From HGM11368 sp051883415 (GTDB taxonomy: Bacteria > Bacillota > Clostridia > Christensenellales > UBA3700), in assembly GCA_051883415.1 (NCBI GenBank), contig JBJETR010000056.1, positions 1 to 8,863 of the forward strand: DNA of 8,863 nt, written 5' to 3'. Every line of letters starts with the position of its first letter. Position 1 is the stretch's first letter. The position numbers and the translations under genes are program-made. Below are positions 7,254 through 8,863 of this stretch, one piece after another. The notes under the pieces are model-generated. The model had not been told where the DNA came from. It saw only the letters and a program-made list of their open reading frames with translations, and made no database searches.

Positions 7254-8105
7254 TTATTTTTGCAAGTTAGTTCTTCTTATGCCCGCTTTGACGAAGAGCT
7301 TTTCTAAGCCCTCGAAGTCGTTATCTTGCACGCACTTTTTGATAAGCTCTAGTTGCTTTTGGAACTCGTCTATTTTGTCAATGAGGTTACGTTTGTTATT
7401 GATAAAGAGTTGCGACCACAGCTTTTCGTTGATGTTGGCAATTCTCGTCAAATCACGATAGCTATCACCGATGAACTTGCCCGTTTCGCTATCCTCGCTG
7501 TCGCTGTTGATGAGTGCAACGGCTAAGGCGTGAGGAAGCTGGGAAGTATAGGCGATTATATCGTCGTGAGCCTCAGGCGAGGTATGTTTGACGTGTCCAA
7601 AGCCTATCTCTTTGGCAAGAAGTTCGACCTTTTCCATAGCCTTAGCGTCGGTATTTTCGGTAGGCGTAATGATAAAGTTTGCTCCGCAAAATACCTTGTC
7701 GTCGGCGAAGTCAAATCCCTTCTTTTCTCTGCCTGCCATTGGGTGAGCGAATACAAAATGAACTCCCTTTGGCAACACGCTCTCGATAGCACCGATAAAG
7801 TGCGACTTGAGTCCCGCTACGTCGGTGATAATAGCACCCTCTTTGATATATTCTACGTTGGTTGCAAGATAGTCGGCTATCATATCGGGATACAATGCCA
7901 TTACGATAAGGTCGCTCTTTGCAAAAAACTCTCTGCAATCTACGCTACTTGCTGCCACCACGCCCTTAGCTAAAGCCTTGGCGAGCGTGTCCTCGTCATT
8001 GTCAACGCCGTACACCTCGTAGCCCGCCTTAGTCAAAGCCATTGCGTACGAACCGCCTATGACGCCCAATCCTACTACGGTTATCCTCTTGATGCCGTCA
8101 ACCAT
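7254..8105 (-). CDS. tyrA: Prephenate dehydrogenase (tyrosine biosynthesis)
   Basis: A 283-residue monofunctional TyrA-type dehydrogenase that oxidatively decarboxylates prephenate to 4-hydroxyphenylpyruvate using NAD(P)+. The N-terminal Rossmann domain begins with VVGLGVIGGS (10-19). HPMAG at 121-125 carries the conserved active-site His. SPEAHD (176-181) and TSQLPHALA (187-195) are the signature of the helical prephenate dehydrogenase domain. There is no chorismate mutase domain and no room for a C-terminal ACT domain, so tyrosine feedback through ACT is not expected. An arogenate-specific enzyme cannot be excluded. The ATG overlaps the aroQ stop by 8 nt and has GGAGGAG at 8110-8116. No hairpin terminator is visible in the 61 nt before the ATPase gene, so some read-through is possible. 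Confidence 0.93.
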   Translation of the reverse strand: MVDGIKRITVVGLGVIGGSYAMALTKAGYEVYGVDNDEDTLAKALAKGVVAASSVDCREFFAKSDLIVMALYPDMIADYLATNVEYIKEGAIITDVAGLKSHFIGAIESVLPKGVHFVFAHPMAGREKKGFDFADDKVFCGANFIITPTENTDAKAMEKVELLAKEIGFGHVKHTSPEAHDDIIAYTSQLPHALAVALINSDSEDSETGKFIGDSYRDLTRIANINEKLWSQLFINNKRNLIDKIDEFQKQLELIKKCVQDNDFEGLEKLFVKAGIRRTNLQK

Positions 8106-8535
8106 TTTTCTCCTCCGTCAAGATGTCTATCGCCTCTATATACCCGTCAAAGCCCTTACCCTTGATTTGTGCAATGCATGCGGGCGCAGTCACGGATATC
8201 TTACGGAAAGCCTCTCTACTGTCTACGTCTGATATATGCACCTCGACGGTAGGTATGCTGATAGCCTTGATAGCGTCCATTATTGCGTAACTATAATGAG
8301 TGTACGCTCCGGGGTTGATGACAATGCCGTCGAACTTGTCAAAGTAACACTTGTGCAAGCAATCTATTATCGCTCCCTCGCAGTTGCTTTGAAAAAACGT
8401 CAAATCTACCTTATCGCCCCTCTTTTGCTTGATAAACTCCACCAAGCCGTCGTAGGTCTTGTCGCCGTAGATATTCTTTTCTCTTATGCCAAGCATATTG
8501 AGATTAGGTCCGTTGACAACCATAATTTTTTTCAT
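8098..8535 (-). CDS. aroQ: Type II 3-dehydroquinate dehydratase (shikimate pathway)
   Basis: A 145-residue type II dehydroquinase, which converts 3-dehydroquinate to 3-dehydroshikimate as a cytosolic dodecamer. VNGPNLNMLGIRE (7-19) is the N-terminal signature. R18 and Y23 are the flexible-loop Arg and catalytic Tyr. INPGAYTH (73-80) contains N74 and H80. VEVHIS (97-102) contains H100, and REAFR (107-111) ends in the substrate-binding R111. The Asn that usually follows HIS is Asp here (D103), a small departure from the common motif. The length is normal. An AGGTGA at 8540-8545 supports the start; a second Met at position 5 has no ribosome site of its own. It is paired with tyrA, another enzyme of aromatic amino-acid synthesis. 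I see no clear promoter upstream. Confidence 0.95.
   Translation of the reverse strand: MKKIMVVNGPNLNMLGIREKNIYGDKTYDGLVEFIKQKRGDKVDLTFFQSNCEGAIIDCLHKCYFDKFDGIVINPGAYTHYSYAIMDAIKAISIPTVEVHISDVDSREAFRKISVTAPACIAQIKGKGFDGYIEAIDILTEEKNG
8110..8116 (-). promoter_or_regulatory. Shine-Dalgarno for tyrA inside the aroQ 3' end
   Basis: GGAGGAG on the minus strand, 4 nt before the tyrA ATG and inside the last codons of aroQ. It fixes the tyrA start at 8105 and supports coupled translation of the two genes. Confidence 0.75.
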
Positions 8536-8645
8536 AATTTCACCTATTTGCGTATTGTTTCTTTAGTTTGTTTTTATTTTTCGCATTCTTTCGACTTCGT
8601 TGTCTTTTTGATTGAGCCCACAACTCTACTCAGTCTATTTTGTTT
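8536..8645. other. Non-coding leader region upstream of aroQ
   Basis: About 110 bases with no plausible gene. The stretch nearest aroQ is purine-rich on the minus strand. The only structure seen is a plus-strand stem, GATTGAG (8610-8616) with CTCAGTC (8629-8635), one G-T pair and a 12-nt loop, followed by TATTTTGTTTT. It resembles a weak intrinsic terminator, but it would serve a plus-strand transcript and no plus-strand gene is present. I found no convincing -35/-10 pair or riboswitch. Confidence 0.4.
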
Positions 8646-8688
8646 TGTCATTGCGGTGGAGCGAAGCGTAACTTGGCAATCTTTATCC
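8646..8688 (+). repeat. Module A, copy 1 (TCATTGCG ... GGCAATCT ... ATCC)
   Basis: Begins TGTCATTGCG (8646-8655) and ends TGGCAATCTTTATCC (8674-8688). The internal ATTGC (8650-8654) and GCAAT (8676-8680) are complementary and can pair at the ends of a stem. The same head and tail recur at 8809-8842. This resembles the CATTGCGA...GGCAATC dispersed intergenic palindromes seen in many bacterial genomes; I recognise it from that general pattern, not from a search. Strand is arbitrary. Confidence 0.7.
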
Positions 8689-8690
8689 TT

Positions 8691-8754
8691 CTAAAGCCGC
8701 CCCTGTGTAAGGGGAGGGGGACCACCGAAGGTGGTGGAAGGGTTGTTCTACCCT
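8691..8754 (+). repeat. Module B, copy 1: three consecutive hairpins
   Basis: Three stems in a row. CCGCCCCT (8697-8704) pairs with AGGGGAGG (8710-8717) around loop GTGTA, with one G/A mismatch. ACCACC (8721-8726) pairs with GGTGGT (8730-8735) around GAA. AGGGT (8739-8743) pairs with ACCCT (8750-8754) around a 6-nt loop. It is much more GC-rich than its surroundings and contains no plausible gene. A second copy appears to start at about 8852. Confidence 0.65.
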
Positions 8755-8808
8755 ATCATTGCGTAACGCACTATGTGTCATTACGATAGAGCGTAGACCA
8801 AGTAGTCT
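8755..8808 (+). repeat. Degenerate module A fragments
   Basis: TCATTGCG recurs at 8756-8763, followed directly by the palindrome TGCGTAACGCA (8760-8770). A variant, TCATTACG, begins at 8778 and continues into ATAGAGCGTAG, recalling the GGAGCGAAGCG centre of copy 1. CTAT (8771-8774) and ATAG (8786-8789) can also pair. These look like decayed or nested insertions of the same repeat. Confidence 0.5.
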
Positions 8809-8842
8809 TGTCATTGCGAACGAAGTGTGGCAATCTCAATCC
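8809..8842 (+). repeat. Module A, copy 2
   Basis: TTGTCATTGCG (8809-8818 and adjacent base) through TGGCAATCTCAATCC, ending at 8842. It shares head, tail and orientation with copy 1 but has a shorter centre. ATTGC (8813-8817) pairs with GCAAT (8830-8834). Confidence 0.7.
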
Positions 8843-8863
8843 ATATAGAATGCCTCCTTTGTG
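8843..8863 (+). repeat. Start of module B, copy 2, cut by window end
   Basis: After a short spacer resembling the one after copy 1 (TAGAAT against TCTAAA), GCCTCCTTTGTG (8852-8863) parallels GCCGCCCCTGTG of copy 1. The complementary arm would lie beyond the window. Confidence 0.45.

Noticed and set aside
7221..7254. Intrinsic terminator after tyrA
   Set aside because: The only dyad is AT-only with a 17-nt loop and is not followed by a T-tract on the minus strand.
8236..8694. 152-codon plus-strand frame from inside aroQ into the repeat region
   Set aside because: The first half is antisense to aroQ and the rest runs through low-complexity and repeat DNA. No family resemblance was seen.
8646..8863. 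CRISPR array
   Set aside because: The repeated modules are few, uneven in length and unevenly spaced, and have internal hairpins. There are no uniform repeats and spacers and no cas gene.
8810..8863. Short minus-strand frame with an AAAGGAGG-like ribosome site near 8853-8860
   Set aside because: It encodes only about 9 codons made from repeat module A, and the GGAGG is better explained as the arm of the module B hairpin.

Overview
The window is a compact bacterial chromosome segment in which every recognisable gene reads on the minus strand. It looks like an anaerobic Bacillota/Clostridia-type genome of moderate GC. The reasons are an NfnAB-type transhydrogenase (typical of anaerobes that use ferredoxin), Obg with a Gram-positive-type C-terminal OCT domain next to a YhbY gene, good AGGAGG/GGGAG ribosome binding sites, frequent AGA arginine codons, and structured intergenic repeats. 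I cannot name the species, and assignment to an uncultured clostridial lineage is inference.

In transcription order (right to left): a repeat-rich intergenic region (about 8536-8863); aroQ (type II 3-dehydroquinate dehydratase) and tyrA (prephenate dehydrogenase), overlapping by 8 nt and both serving aromatic amino-acid synthesis; a 61-nt AT-rich gap with a good sigma-70-type promoter; a CtpE-like cation P-type ATPase with an unusual ~210-residue N-terminal tail; nth (endonuclease III); nfnA and nfnB (electron-bifurcating NADH/ferredoxin:NADP+ oxidoreductase); obgE (ribosome-assembly GTPase); and the first 21 codons of a YhbY-family RNA-binding protein running off the left edge.

From the ATPase to yhbY, adjacent genes overlap (14, 4 and 1 nt) or are separated by only 2 to 8 nt, so they very probably form one translationally coupled operon. 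nth, nfnA and nfnB all encode iron-sulfur proteins. Ligand spacing favours true NfnAB over PyrK/GltD look-alikes: an Asp replaces the first [2Fe-2S] cysteine in NfnA, and a Glu stands where a non-cysteine [4Fe-4S] ligand is expected in NfnB.

Points that stand out are the ATPase promoter, whose predicted start falls on or next to the ATG with no Shine-Dalgarno (a candidate leaderless mRNA); the ATPase's charged N-terminal tail; AT-rich inverted repeats over the promoter; obgE placed behind nth-nfnAB instead of in the usual rplU/rpmA neighbourhood; and a composite A-B-A'-B' hairpin repeat at the right edge. I found no CRISPR array, tRNA, rRNA, transposase, phage gene or clearly novel defence or biosynthetic system.
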